64,000 bases of DNA from Hahella chejuensis KCTC 2396 (GTDB lineage: Bacteria; Pseudomonadota; Gammaproteobacteria; Pseudomonadales; Oleiphilaceae). Under the pieces are notes generated by a model. The model had not been told where the DNA came from. It worked only from the letters and a program-made list of their open reading frames with translations, and did no database searches. Shown here piece after piece: positions 51,541-60,894 of this stretch. The stretch spans positions 372,001 through 436,000 of the forward strand of contig NC_007645.1 of the NCBI RefSeq assembly GCF_000012985.1, read 5' to 3'. Positions within the stretch are counted from its first letter, which is position 1, and each line of letters starts with the position of its first letter. The translations under genes and the position numbers were made by a program.

Positions 51541-52665
51541 ATGACTCTTAAGCGATTCCTGAGAATCCTTCCCGTATCTGTTTTGTTGGCTTTCGGAATC
51601 TCCGGATGCAACGAATCCAGTCCGGCCGCCAGTGCGCAGGCCGCCTCTCCAGAAGCCAAAAAGCCGGAACAGGTCTACACCCTGAGAATGGCGGAAACCT
51701 GGCAGCCCAACTTCCCGGTATTCGGCGACGCGCCCCGTAATATGGCGGCGATGGCGGAGAAAATGTCCAATGGACGGCTGAAAATCACCATTGATTCCGC
51801 CAACAAGCATAAAGCGCCCTTCGGCGTGTTCGATATGGTCAAGACCGGCCAGTATGACATGGGCCACTCCGCTTCCTATTACTGGAAGGGCAAAGTGCCT
51901 GAGACGCTTTACTTCACCACCATGCCTTTCGGCATGATTGCGCCGGAGCAATACGCCTGGTTTTACTACGGCGGGGGCATGGATTTGATGGAGAAAGTCT
52001 ACGCCAGGCACAACATACTTTCGTTCCCAGGCGGTAATACCGGCAACCAGATGGGCGGTTGGTTCCAGAAAGAAATCAACTCATTGCAGGACCTGCAGGG
52101 TCTGAAAATGCGTATTCCCGGATTCGCCGGCGAAGTATTGGCCAAAATCGGCGTGAGCCCCACCAATATCCCTTCCGGCGAGCTATATACCGCGTTGGAG
52201 CGCGGCACCATCGACGCTCTGGAGTGGGTCGGTCCCTCTCTGGACTTGCGTATGGGCTTCCACAAAATCGCGCCTTATTACTACACCGGTTGGCATGAGC
52301 CTGCGACCGAGTTGCAGTTCATGATCAATAAGGCATCCTGGGAGAAACTGCCTGCGGATCTGCAGGAGATTTTGCGGGTGTCCATGCGCACAGCCGCCTA
52401 CGACATGTATATCCAGTCCACTCATGAAAGCGCTGTGAATTGGGCGACCATTCAAACGGAATTCCCCAACGTCAAACTGCGCACTTTCCCCAAAGAGGTT
52501 ATCGCCGCCATGCGTAAAGCGAACGATGAGCTGCTGGCGGAAAAGGCCACTACCGATCCCATGGCGGCGGAGATCCTCAAGTCGCAGCACGATTACATGC
52601 TGAAAGCGCGTCGCTGGACTGAGATTTCCGATCTCGCCTACCTCAACAGCCAACCCCAAGGCTAA
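51541..52665 (+). CDS. dctP: TRAP transporter substrate-binding protein DctP
   Basis: A 374-residue DctP-family lipoprotein (VLLAFGISGC lipobox). Features include LRMAETWQPNFPVFGD, a central LKMRIPGFAGEVLAKIGVSP with the Arg that binds the carboxylate of substrates, and LEWVGPSLDLRMGFHK. The late W and Y pattern and PYYYTGWHEP resemble the subfamily binding keto-acid or mannityl-type ligands. First gene of the TRAP operon; AAAGG upstream. Confidence 0.92.
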   Translation: MTLKRFLRILPVSVLLAFGISGCNESSPAASAQAASPEAKKPEQVYTLRMAETWQPNFPVFGDAPRNMAAMAEKMSNGRLKITIDSANKHKAPFGVFDMVKTGQYDMGHSASYYWKGKVPETLYFTTMPFGMIAPEQYAWFYYGGGMDLMEKVYARHNILSFPGGNTGNQMGGWFQKEINSLQDLQGLKMRIPGFAGEVLAKIGVSPTNIPSGELYTALERGTIDALEWVGPSLDLRMGFHKIAPYYYTGWHEPATELQFMINKASWEKLPADLQEILRVSMRTAAYDMYIQSTHESAVNWATIQTEFPNVKLRTFPKEVIAAMRKANDELLAEKATTDPMAAEILKSQHDYMLKARRWTEISDLAYLNSQPQG

Positions 52666-52825
52666 TCGCAGATAATCCCGGGGCCGCTCAGACAGAGCGC
52701 GCCTCCGGCGGATTCTTCACGCCGGCGTTTGCGGAAGTCGGCCTGCAGCAGGCGGGCTTGAGGGCGCGCTGCGTGCTGAAGAAGTGCGCTGGGGGGACTG
52801 TCCTGCGCCCGGGCTGGAGTGGAAT

Positions 52826-53371
52826 ATGCAGTGGATTAAGTTCTTCGATCGCCTGTTCGAACGGGCGTCTCACATCTGCGGCCTTATCGCCGCGGGCTGT
52901 TTCCTGCTGATGCTGGTCAACGTGTTTTACGACGTGGTGATGCGATACCTGTTTAATCAGGTGTCTATCGGTATGCAGGAATTGGAGTGGCATCTGTTCG
53001 CCGCCGTCTTCTTGCTGGGCGTCCCTTATGCGCTGCGTACCGACGGTCATGTGCGGGTGGATGTGCTGTACGAAGGCTGGTCTGACCGGCTGAAAGCCAT
53101 CGTCAATATGGTGGGGGCGATTGCGTTCGTCACGCCATTCTCTCTGCTGGTGATGTATTTCGGTTTTGGCTTCACCGTGGATGCTTTCAATCTGATGGAA
53201 GGCAGCGGCGATCCCGGCGGTTTACCTTATCGCTGGATCATTAAGTCATTGATTCCTCTGTCCTCACTGCTGATTTTACTGTCCGGCCTGGGCATGATCA
53301 CTCAGGCGCTGAGAGTGCTGCTGTTGGGAGAGAAGTACGCAGAGTCTCATGCGAAGGAGGGCTTGGCGTGA
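52826..53371 (+). CDS. dctQ: TRAP transporter small permease DctQ
   Basis: A 181-residue membrane protein with four hydrophobic helices (GLIAAGCFLLMLVNVFYDVV, LEWHLFAAVFLLGVPYAL and two more) and the conserved ELEWHLF and DGHVRVDVLY. The start at 52826 follows GGAG. Its stop overlaps the start of the large permease gene. Confidence 0.92.
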   Translation: MQWIKFFDRLFERASHICGLIAAGCFLLMLVNVFYDVVMRYLFNQVSIGMQELEWHLFAAVFLLGVPYALRTDGHVRVDVLYEGWSDRLKAIVNMVGAIAFVTPFSLLVMYFGFGFTVDAFNLMEGSGDPGGLPYRWIIKSLIPLSSLLILLSGLGMITQALRVLLLGEKYAESHAKEGLA

Positions 53372-54654
53372 TTGGCATTATTATGTTCGCGGTGGCGTTG
53401 CTGATGTTGATGTTCGGCTTCCCCGTCGCATTCACTTTTGGCGGCGTGGCGCTGGTGTTCGGTTTGATCGCTCAGGGCCCCGAGCTGTTCGCATTCATGC
53501 CTTACCGCATTCAAAGCATCATGGAAAATACCGTGATGATGGCGATCCCCATGTTTATTTTCATGGGCTTGGTGTTGCAGAAAACCCGGCTGGCGGAGCA
53601 ATTGCTGGAATCCATGGGCCGGCTGTTTGGCGGCGTGCGCGGCGGACTCGCTATTTCCACCGTATTGGTCGGCGCCTTGCTGGCGGCCTCCACGGGCGTC
53701 GTCGGCGCCAGCGTGGTCGCCATGGGGCTGATTTCCCTGCCGGTCATGTTGAAGTATGGCTATCACAAAGGGTTGAGCACTGGAACAATCTGCGCTTCCG
53801 GCACTCTGGGGCAGATTATTCCGCCTTCCATCATTCTGATTATTCTTGGCGATGTGATGGGCATCCCTGTGGGCGACCTGTTTCAGGCGGCGGTGGTTCC
53901 GGGCGTGGTGCTGATCGGCGCTTATATCGCCTACATTCTGATTGTCGCCTGGCTGAATCCGAAAATGGCGCCGGCGCTGCCGGATAATGGCGATAACCGC
54001 GCGCAGCAGGTGAAAATTGCGCTGTTCTCCATCCTGCCGCCATTGGCGTTGATCCTGGTGGTGCTGGGCTCTATTTTCACCGGCGTGGCGACGCCCACGG
54101 AGTCCTCCGCGCTGGGCGGCGTCGGCGCGTTGCTGCTGGCGGTGTGTTATCGCCAGTTTTCCTGGAAAATGGTGTGGGAGTGCAGCCGCGAAACCGTCAC
54201 CGTCACCGCCATGGTGTTTGCGATCCTGTTGGGCGCGACCGCGTTCTCAATGACCTTCACCTACACGGGGGGCGACACCCTGGTGGAGCATTGGATGACG
54301 CAGCTGCCCGGCGAAAAGTGGGGCTTCCTGATCCTCACTATGCTGGTTATTCTGGTGTTGGGGTTCTTCATCGATTTCGTGGAGATCTCTTTTATTATTG
54401 TGCCGATCCTGGCGCCGGTGGCGGAATCGCTGGGCATCAGTATGGTCTGGTTTGCGGTGCTGATCGCCATGAACCTGCAAACCAGCTTCCTGACGCCGCC
54501 GTTCGGGTTCAGTTTGTTCTATCTTAAAGGGGTCGCTCCGAAAGAGGTGACCACGATGGACATCTACCGGGGCGTTACGCCATTTATCATCCTGCAGGCG
54601 CTGGTGCTGATAGTACTGCTGGTCGCGCCGGGGTGGTTCGGCTTTGAGGTCTGA
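53368..54654 (+). CDS. dctM: TRAP transporter large permease DctM
   Basis: A 428-residue DctM permease with about twelve hydrophobic segments; the conserved ALLAASTGVVGASVVAMGLI, GTLGQIIPPSIILIILGDVM and GVATPTESSALGGVGALL are hallmarks of the sodium-coupled transport domain. It starts with GTG overlapping the dctQ stop in a GTGA junction. Confidence 0.94.
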   Translation: MIGIIMFAVALLMLMFGFPVAFTFGGVALVFGLIAQGPELFAFMPYRIQSIMENTVMMAIPMFIFMGLVLQKTRLAEQLLESMGRLFGGVRGGLAISTVLVGALLAASTGVVGASVVAMGLISLPVMLKYGYHKGLSTGTICASGTLGQIIPPSIILIILGDVMGIPVGDLFQAAVVPGVVLIGAYIAYILIVAWLNPKMAPALPDNGDNRAQQVKIALFSILPPLALILVVLGSIFTGVATPTESSALGGVGALLLAVCYRQFSWKMVWECSRETVTVTAMVFAILLGATAFSMTFTYTGGDTLVEHWMTQLPGEKWGFLILTMLVILVLGFFIDFVEISFIIVPILAPVAESLGISMVWFAVLIAMNLQTSFLTPPFGFSLFYLKGVAPKEVTTMDIYRGVTPFIILQALVLIVLLVAPGWFGFEV

Positions 54655-54715
54655 TTGAGGCGACGCGCAGGGAGGCGCTCCGCCAGATCCTGTTTATCTG
54701 CTGGAGGCTTGCGTC

Positions 54716-56056
54716 ATGACGCTGCGCACTAAAGTTGTTCTGTTGGCGTTAGCGCCGCTGTTGTTGATCTCCATCGCGTTTGCGCTGGCGATGGTGAATC
54801 TGGCGGATGAGCTGGCGCAGCGTGAGCTGGAAACCTTTGAGAATAACTTGTTGCGCTCTAAGGAAACGGCGCTGAAGAGTTATGTCAGCATCATGCGCAT
54901 CACCGCCGGTTATCTGGTTGAGAAAGCGGATTCCGACGAGGAGGCGCAACGCAGCATCCAGGAACTGATGCAACGCATGCACTTCAGCGAGGACGGCTAT
55001 TTCTTCGCCTATACTCCCAGCGGCGTGAATCTGGTGCACGCCACCCAGCCCGGACTGGTGGGCATGGATCTGCTGAATATTCAGGACAACAACAGTAATT
55101 ACGTAATTCGAAACTTGCTGGCGCGCGCCACGGAAGGCGGCGGCTTTCACAATTATCTCTGGCAGAAACCGACCTCCCGGGTGACGGTGGACAAGATCAG
55201 CTATGTGGAATCGTTGCCGCCCTGGAACTGGATGTTCGGCACGGGACTGTATCTGGACGACATTCAACAGGAAATGGAGCTGATCAAAGACGGCGTGGAC
55301 GAGAACGTGGCGGATGCGCTGCTGACCTTTGTCATCATAGCCTTGCTGGCGGTGATGGGCGTGCTGGTCGCTTCTATCTGGTTCAATGTGCATGAGCATC
55401 GGCTGGCGGATCAAAGCCTGAAGGAACTCAGCCATAAAACCGTGCAGTTACAGGAGGAAGAGCGCCGCCGGGTGTCGCGGGAGCTGCATGACGGCATCAA
55501 TCAGCTGCTGGTGTCGGTGAAATATCGTATCGAGACGGTGCTTGGCCTGCTGCAGGAAGGCCAGCAAACCTTGCGTGAACCACTGCTGAAAGGGCGCGAA
55601 ACCTTGAAGCAGGCGATTCAGGAAGCCCGTCGCATCAGCCACGACTTACGTCCCAGCATTTTAGACGATTTAGGCCTGGTGGCGGCGTTGGAGCATCTGG
55701 GCGAAGATTTCGAAGAGCGCTCCGGCATTGAGGTGTCGGTGTATCTGCAAGTGTCGGAAACCAGACTGGATGAAGATATCGCCACGACTCTATACCGCAT
55801 CGCCCAGGAAGCGTTGTATAACGTGGAGAAACACGCTTCAGCCAAACAGGTGACGCTACGACTGGAACAGGACGCTGAAGGGCTGTTTCTGGAAGTGAAG
55901 GACGATGGAGTCGGATTCTCATTGCGCCGCCTGGGACATGGCAGAGGCATCGGCATTCGCAATATGCGCGAGCGAGTGGAGTTTCTTGGCGGTAGTTTCA
56001 GTGTACATTCGGAAGAAGGCAAAGGGACCTGCATTCAGGTGACCTTCATGGGATAA
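54716..56056 (+). CDS. Cache-domain sensor histidine kinase (HisKA_3 type)
   Basis: A 446-residue membrane kinase. One helix at about 8-28, a periplasmic Cache domain (HFSEDGYFFAYTPSGVNLVH, SLPPWNWMFGTGLYLDD), a second helix at about 200-222, then the HisKA_3 dimer domain with phospho-acceptor His in RRVSRELHDGINQLL and an HATPase with EALYNVEKHA and DDGVGF. GGAGG precedes the start. Encoded directly after the TRAP operon, it probably senses the transported compound. Confidence 0.9.
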   Translation: MTLRTKVVLLALAPLLLISIAFALAMVNLADELAQRELETFENNLLRSKETALKSYVSIMRITAGYLVEKADSDEEAQRSIQELMQRMHFSEDGYFFAYTPSGVNLVHATQPGLVGMDLLNIQDNNSNYVIRNLLARATEGGGFHNYLWQKPTSRVTVDKISYVESLPPWNWMFGTGLYLDDIQQEMELIKDGVDENVADALLTFVIIALLAVMGVLVASIWFNVHEHRLADQSLKELSHKTVQLQEEERRRVSRELHDGINQLLVSVKYRIETVLGLLQEGQQTLREPLLKGRETLKQAIQEARRISHDLRPSILDDLGLVAALEHLGEDFEERSGIEVSVYLQVSETRLDEDIATTLYRIAQEALYNVEKHASAKQVTLRLEQDAEGLFLEVKDDGVGFSLRRLGHGRGIGIRNMRERVEFLGGSFSVHSEEGKGTCIQVTFMG

Positions 56057-56066
56057 AGAGACAAGA

Positions 56067-56690
56067 ATGATAAGACTGGTATTGGTTGACGATCATATTC
56101 TGGTGCTGGAAGGCATCCGCGCCCGGCTGGAACAGGAGCCGGATATCGATGTGGTGGCGCAGGCCACGGACGGTAAGCAGGCCATAGACGCAGTGGCGGA
56201 GCATCAGCCGGATGTCGTAATGATGGACGTGAGCATGCCGCGTATGAACGGTATCGACGCCACTGAGTATATGGCGCAGCACTTCCCCGATACCCGCGTG
56301 TTGATCCTCAGCATGCATAACAATAAAGAGTATGTGTCGCAGATTCTGCACAAAGGCGCCAAGGGATATATTCTTAAAGATGTGTCTGTGGATGAAATGA
56401 TTCGCGCCATCCGCACGGTTTATGAAGGCGGCACCTACATCAGCAGCGGAGCCTCGGCGGCATTGTTCTCGCAGCCGCAATTGCGCGGCGAGTCTTCCGC
56501 CAGTCTGACTCACCGGGAGGCGTCGGTGTTGAAGAAAGTGGCGGAGGGCAAGAGCAACAAGGCGATCGCGGAAGAGCTTGCCATCAGCGTGCGTACAGTG
56601 GAAACTCACAGGCAGAATATCAAGGCGAAACTGGGACTTAGCTCCACGGCGGAATTAACGAAATACGCCATTAAGCATGGGTTAATGTAA
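56067..56690 (+). CDS. LuxR/NarL-family response regulator
   Basis: A 207-residue regulator: receiver domain with DDH, phospho-acceptor Asp in VVMMDVSMPRMNG, Lys in GAKGYILKD, and a C-terminal HTH with LTHREASVLKKVAEGKSNKAIAEEL split over its helices. It pairs with the adjacent kinase (ten-base gap) and likely controls the TRAP operon. Confidence 0.93.
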   Translation: MIRLVLVDDHILVLEGIRARLEQEPDIDVVAQATDGKQAIDAVAEHQPDVVMMDVSMPRMNGIDATEYMAQHFPDTRVLILSMHNNKEYVSQILHKGAKGYILKDVSVDEMIRAIRTVYEGGTYISSGASAALFSQPQLRGESSASLTHREASVLKKVAEGKSNKAIAEELAISVRTVETHRQNIKAKLGLSSTAELTKYAIKHGLM

Positions 56691-56737
56691 GTCGGTTTAA
56701 CGTTTCGCCTGTCAGCGTAAGTATAGAGGATCGGCCG

Positions 56738-57223
56738 ATGCGTATACCGGGGTTAATATTAATCACCATCTTAATGGCGCTCGCCTCCGGGTGTAGCTCG
56801 GTGCGGGTTAACCATCCGCCAGCGGCGACGCCGTCTCCCGACCAGATATCCAGCCCTGTCGCCGCCGCGCTTTATGACCAGTATGACGAGTGGCGCGGCG
56901 TGGACTACCGCTATGGGGGCCTTGATAAGTCCGGAGTCGACTGCTCAGGCCTGGTGTATCTCACCTTTCAGGAGCGCTTCGACGCCAAATTGCCCAGAAC
57001 CACTAAGGGACTGGCGCAAAAAGGGCGTCAGGTGAGTCGCAAAGAACTGCAACCCGGCGATCTGGTGTTCTTCAAACCCGGCGGCTGGAAAGGCCTGCAC
57101 GTGGGCATTTACGTGGAAAACAACCGCTTCCTGCATGCATCGACCAGTAACGGAGTGGAACTGGCCTATATACATAACGGTTACTGGGCCAATCATTTCT
57201 GGCAGGCGCGGCGGGTTAAATAG
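56738..57223 (+). CDS. NlpC/P60-family lipoprotein peptidase
   Basis: A 161-residue lipoprotein (ILMALASGC). The NlpC/P60 domain has the catalytic Cys in VDCSGLVYLTF and His in LHVGIYVENNRFLHAST, with RTTKGLAQKG between. It resembles NlpC/Spr endopeptidases that cleave D-Glu-mDAP bonds of peptidoglycan. Confidence 0.9.
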   Translation: MRIPGLILITILMALASGCSSVRVNHPPAATPSPDQISSPVAAALYDQYDEWRGVDYRYGGLDKSGVDCSGLVYLTFQERFDAKLPRTTKGLAQKGRQVSRKELQPGDLVFFKPGGWKGLHVGIYVENNRFLHASTSNGVELAYIHNGYWANHFWQARRVK

Positions 57224-57325
57224 TGGGTCCTGCGTCGCCTGCGGAGAAAAGCGTTAGGCTATGCGCATCACTCATCAGCTGCTGAATAAAGAGCTGTTCA
57301 CGGTTTCACCAGGTTTAAATACTTC

Positions 57326-57661
57326 TTGAGAAATATCCTATTTGTTTGCAGTCGTAACCAGTGGCGCAGCCCTACTGCAGAGCAGGTTTGGCGCAGGCAT
57401 CCAGAGCTGAGCGTACGCTCGGCGGGGACCAGTCCCAAGGCCCGTAAAACGATTGGCCCAGCGGATCTTCGTTGGGCCGATGTTATTTTGGTCATGGAAG
57501 ATAAGCATAAGCATCGCTTAATGGCCGACTATGGCCGTTTGTTGCAGCACAAGCAGGTGCATGTCCTTGATATTCCCGATGACTATCAGTACATGGACCC
57601 AGAGTTGGTTGAAATACTGCAAACATCCGTTGCCTGCCTTCTGGAATTAACCAATTTTTAA
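57326..57661 (+). CDS. Low-molecular-weight phosphotyrosine-phosphatase-like small protein
   Basis: A 111-residue protein with VCSRNQWRSPTAEQV, a CX5R-S loop like LMW phosphatases, VRSAGTSPKA, and a C-terminal LDIPDDYQYMDPELV. This short family lacks the DPY acid-loop region of full-size enzymes, but the DIPD segment could supply an Asp. The start is TTG with a weak ribosome site. Confidence 0.8.
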   Translation: MRNILFVCSRNQWRSPTAEQVWRRHPELSVRSAGTSPKARKTIGPADLRWADVILVMEDKHKHRLMADYGRLLQHKQVHVLDIPDDYQYMDPELVEILQTSVACLLELTNF

Positions 57662-57740
57662 TCAACTAACGTCAGTCTAAATGGGCGTCTTTCCTATATG
57701 ATGGTTCGTTCAACTATTGAACCGTTGCGTGGGACTGACC

Positions 57741-58067
57741 ATGAAAATGACGAATCTTCTTGAAAGGAAGTTGATTGGCGTGGACCCATTTTGGGTCGTC
57801 AGAATCGATTATTCTCCTTTGACCGCAAAATTGTGTCTGGATCTCACGCCAGAGCCGGAATCCGGCATCGTTACCCGCAGAGCGATTTTTTCCGGCGTCA
57901 CCACGTGCAAGACAGATTATTTTGACGCTGTCGGCGATGCTGATTACATGCCCACTGTCATTGGCGTATTAAGTGCGCAGAAAGGCGCGCAACAAAAGAT
58001 TGTCGTTACCACGGACGCCTTTGAAATGACCTTTGACTGCGCGGGAGAGCCCGAAATCGAGGTCTGA
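57741..58067 (+). CDS. Conserved hypothetical protein
   Basis: A 108-residue soluble protein (MKMTNLLERKLIGVDPFWVV). Alternating beta strands (AKLCLDLTPEPESGIV, QQKIVVTTDAFEMTFDC) suggest a small beta fold. A TTG 24 bases upstream is an alternative start. No family recognised; neighbours give no clear clue. Confidence 0.6.
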   Translation: MKMTNLLERKLIGVDPFWVVRIDYSPLTAKLCLDLTPEPESGIVTRRAIFSGVTTCKTDYFDAVGDADYMPTVIGVLSAQKGAQQKIVVTTDAFEMTFDCAGEPEIEV

Positions 58068-58216
58068 TTTCACAAAATTTTTCCCGCCATGCACATTTGA
58101 GACTGTTTGTCAGCCCTTATAATTTTCGGTTATCTCTTTATAATGTTCGGCCCTCTCGGAGGTGTGTCTTCGAGCAGGAAAACGAAGAGTGTGCGGCAAC
58201 GAATTTGAGGTTTTTG

Positions 58217-59032
58217 GTGATAGTTTTTACTGCTACCGATCAAGTTACGGGGAAAGTTTTTGCGGGCAGCACCCGCAGGTCATTGGAGGATCATTGGGGG
58301 CATTTGTTAGTCCAGGAATCCGAAGGCGCGATGGGAGAGTTCTTTGAAACTCTGCGGTCCAGCGGCGCGGACTCTTTCAAAATGGAAGAGTGGGGCTACT
58401 CTGACAACCCTAAAGAACTTCGGGAAATGTTGGCTGAAGCGATGGAAGCGCTGGGCGCCAGGGCAATCAAAGTCACACTGACTCGGCCAGAGAACAAATC
58501 CAAACCATCAATGGACCTGATGAAAGAGTTGGAAGCATTGAAACAGGAAATGTCGGACGGCTCTGACGATCCCGACTATACGCCGAAGAAGAAAGAGGCT
58601 GTGGTTAAGCCGGAAGCTCCCAAGACTGTCCCTAAAGCGGAACCGAAACCACTGCGTCACACCGCTTCCACCCGTGAGGCGGAAGAGATGCGCGCATTGA
58701 TCGCCGGTATCGAGGCCCGCCGTCGCGGTGGGACCAAAGCGGGGCAAAAGGCGGCGAAGAAAGCTGGCGCCGCTGGTCTGGCGAAAGCGGCCAAGTCTGC
58801 GTCTGGCGCAGCTGAAAACGCTGCCCCAGTCAGCCGTCCCAAGCTGTCTGAAGGCCGTACGGGCTCCGCTGCGAAGGAAAAACGCATTCGTGAAGCGATT
58901 GCGGCTGAGAAAGCGGAATTGGAAGCGCAAAAGCGTAACCAGGCTTCTGATGAGGCTAAAGAGATGCGCGAGATCATGGCGCGTTTGGATCAGCGCACCA
59001 AGGAAACGGCGCGTATCCATCGTCGTCTGTAA
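58217..59032 (+). CDS. Degenerate GIY-YIG-like domain with long Ala/Lys/Glu-rich tail
   Basis: A 271-residue protein. The GTG at 58217, preceded by GAGG, places VFTATDQVTGKVFAGSTRRS at the N-terminus, where VFT and FAG stand for GIY and YIG; RRSLEDHWGHLL, then the late FFETLRSSGADSFKMEEW, align with the rest of that fold. The second half (130-271) is low-complexity, Lys/Ala/Glu-rich (TKAGQKAAKKAGAAGLAKAA) and ends in a helical RIREAIAAEKAELEAQKRNQ. The aromatic residues of both catalytic motifs are altered, so nuclease activity is doubtful; it may be a nucleic-acid-binding derivative. The frame is open upstream to 58097. Confidence 0.6.
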   Translation: MIVFTATDQVTGKVFAGSTRRSLEDHWGHLLVQESEGAMGEFFETLRSSGADSFKMEEWGYSDNPKELREMLAEAMEALGARAIKVTLTRPENKSKPSMDLMKELEALKQEMSDGSDDPDYTPKKKEAVVKPEAPKTVPKAEPKPLRHTASTREAEEMRALIAGIEARRRGGTKAGQKAAKKAGAAGLAKAAKSASGAAENAAPVSRPKLSEGRTGSAAKEKRIREAIAAEKAELEAQKRNQASDEAKEMREIMARLDQRTKETARIHRRL

Positions 59033-59284
59033 TTCTGTAGTACAGCGCATTTTAAGCAGGGCTCTGTGATCAGCAGGCCCTGCGACCTCTCATTAATATT
59101 CTCAATACCTTCTCTTCCCTATCTAAATAGTAAGTAGTAAGCAACAGCGTTATCTTGTGCTGACCTGTCCCACCCGTCTGCGTCTTTTTTAGTGGCTACT
59201 TTGTCGCTAACGGTTCTGATGTTATGATGCCGCCTCCCCGCCGTTAGGCGGAGGAACAACAATGACGGAAACATCAATGGAGGT

Positions 59285-59482
59285 GTGTCATGCGTACCAA
59301 ATACGAAGAAATGCTGTGCTTTCGAGGTCACCAGTAAGCGCAGAAAAGGCTATCCATCTGAAACGCAGGTGAAGCGCGGCTACAGAGTCGTTCATGGAGA
59401 CAAAGATCTGCATGAGAAGCTGGGGAGAAATGATCCCTGTCCCTGTGGCTCACGGAGGTTATTTCAAGCAATGTTGTCTTAA
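59285..59482 (+). pseudogene. SEC-C motif protein disrupted by frameshift
   Basis: The open frame ends [19 protein letters not shown], but in the next frame the DNA continues [11 protein letters not shown] from about 59457. A SEC-C zinc motif needs NDPCPCGS-x-x-x-Y-x-x-CC, so the Cys pair lies out of frame by one base. One extra T near 59460 explains this. The start is also uncertain: an ATG at 59290 opens a different short frame. Likely a recently inactivated small gene or a sequence error. Confidence 0.6.
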
Positions 59483-59728
59483 GTCAGGTTGCTTTCGACG
59501 GCGTTAACCGAGACGACTATTTCCGCTAAGCAGGCGCTTGCGACCTTGATGTCGACAAGCGCGCAAAATCAAACTTACCTCAGCCATCGCCGCCGCACAT
59601 TTTATGCGGGGCGATGGCCTCCAGATACTTCTCTATCCCAGCTATTTTCTACTGCATTGACCCTTTGAGCGTGAGCGGGGTACATTGCCTGCAGCGATAT
59701 TTGATTTACAGCGTTATGGCGGTGGCGT

Positions 59729-60352
59729 ATGAGTCTGGATTCTTATTTGATGTTTGTGGCGGCCTCTTTGATCGTGGTGATGATCCCCGGACCTTCCGTC
59801 ATGCTGGTGGTCAGTCAGGCGTTGTCGTCAGGGAAAGGCTCTGTCACGCCTTTGGCGGCGGGCGTGGGGTTGGGAGATCTGGTCGCTATGACGCTATCCT
59901 TTCTCGGGCTTGGCGCCATTCTGGCGGCTTCCGCCCTGACGTTTACTATTTTGAAATGGGTCGGCGCACTGTATCTGGCCTATTTGGGCGTGAAAATGTT
60001 TCGCGCTTCAAGCTCACTGACTGCTGAAGACGGACAGGTCGCCGATGCGAGCGGACGCAGCCAGTTCATCAGCGCATTCATCACCACAGCGCTTAACCCC
60101 AAAAGCATTATCTTTTTTATCGCTTTCGTACCGCAGTTTGTTTCCACTGAGGCTGCACTGGTTCCGCAATTCTTCATACTCGGCGCGACTTTCCTGGTGC
60201 TGGGCGTACTTAACGCCGCTATGTATGCGCTGTTCGCCGGCAAGTTACGCTCCATGCTGCGCAACCCTAAAGCCTTGCAACGTTTCAACCGTGTGGGCGG
60301 CTCCCTGCTGGTCGGCGCCGGAGTGCTAACCGCGGCGACGAGACATGGGTAG
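59729..60352 (+). CDS. LysE/RhtB-family amino-acid exporter
   Basis: A 207-residue membrane protein with six hydrophobic helices. The LysE signature is IPGPSVMLVVSQALSSGKG near the start, with ALNPKSIIFFIAFVPQFV in the middle. It exports amino acids such as threonine or homoserine derivatives. It heads a compact run with AlkB-like and MOSC genes (12- and 11-base gaps). Confidence 0.9.
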   Translation: MSLDSYLMFVAASLIVVMIPGPSVMLVVSQALSSGKGSVTPLAAGVGLGDLVAMTLSFLGLGAILAASALTFTILKWVGALYLAYLGVKMFRASSSLTAEDGQVADASGRSQFISAFITTALNPKSIIFFIAFVPQFVSTEAALVPQFFILGATFLVLGVLNAAMYALFAGKLRSMLRNPKALQRFNRVGGSLLVGAGVLTAATRHG

Positions 60353-60364
60353 GACTGTAACCCG

Positions 60365-60883
60365 ATGCCCCCCGATCTCATTTTAAAGTCAGCCTTTGTG
60401 GCGAACCCAGACGCGCTGTTCGGCGAACTGAAAAATAACGTGTGTTGGGATGAGCGCATTAAAGCGAGAAAAACCGCCAGTTATGGCGTTTCCTATGATT
60501 ATTCGGGCATGACCTATCCACAAACGGAAATGCCGGAAAGCTTGGCGTCGATATGCCGTGATATTGAGACGGCCCTCGGCTTTCGCCCCAATAACTGTTT
60601 GCTCAACTACTACCCTGACGGCGACTCATCCATGGGGTATCACTCCGATTCGGCGGAAGAGTTGGCGCCGGGAACCGGCGTGGCGATTATTTCTTTGGGC
60701 GCCGAGCGGCGCATTTCCTATCGAAGTAAAGCGGATAAGGCGCATGTTGTAACCTATATGCTTGAACATGGCGCGTTACTGTATATGGACAAGGGCGTAC
60801 AGGACCGCTGGATGCATGCGATTCCCAAAATGCCGGGCGTGGGGGAGCGCATCAGTCTTACATTCCGACTCATTCTCAAATAA
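60365..60883 (+). CDS. AlkB-like 2OG-Fe(II) oxygenase
   Basis: A 172-residue dioxygenase. Iron ligands His and Asp are in MGYHSDSAEEL, distal His in RWMHAIPK, and the 2-oxoglutarate Arg in RISLTFR; NNCLLNYYPDGDSSMGYH is the family's conserved strand. It probably demethylates alkylated nucleic acid or, as in some short members, other substrates. Confidence 0.9.
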   Translation: MPPDLILKSAFVANPDALFGELKNNVCWDERIKARKTASYGVSYDYSGMTYPQTEMPESLASICRDIETALGFRPNNCLLNYYPDGDSSMGYHSDSAEELAPGTGVAIISLGAERRISYRSKADKAHVVTYMLEHGALLYMDKGVQDRWMHAIPKMPGVGERISLTFRLILK

Positions 60884-60894
60884 GGAACCTTGGC

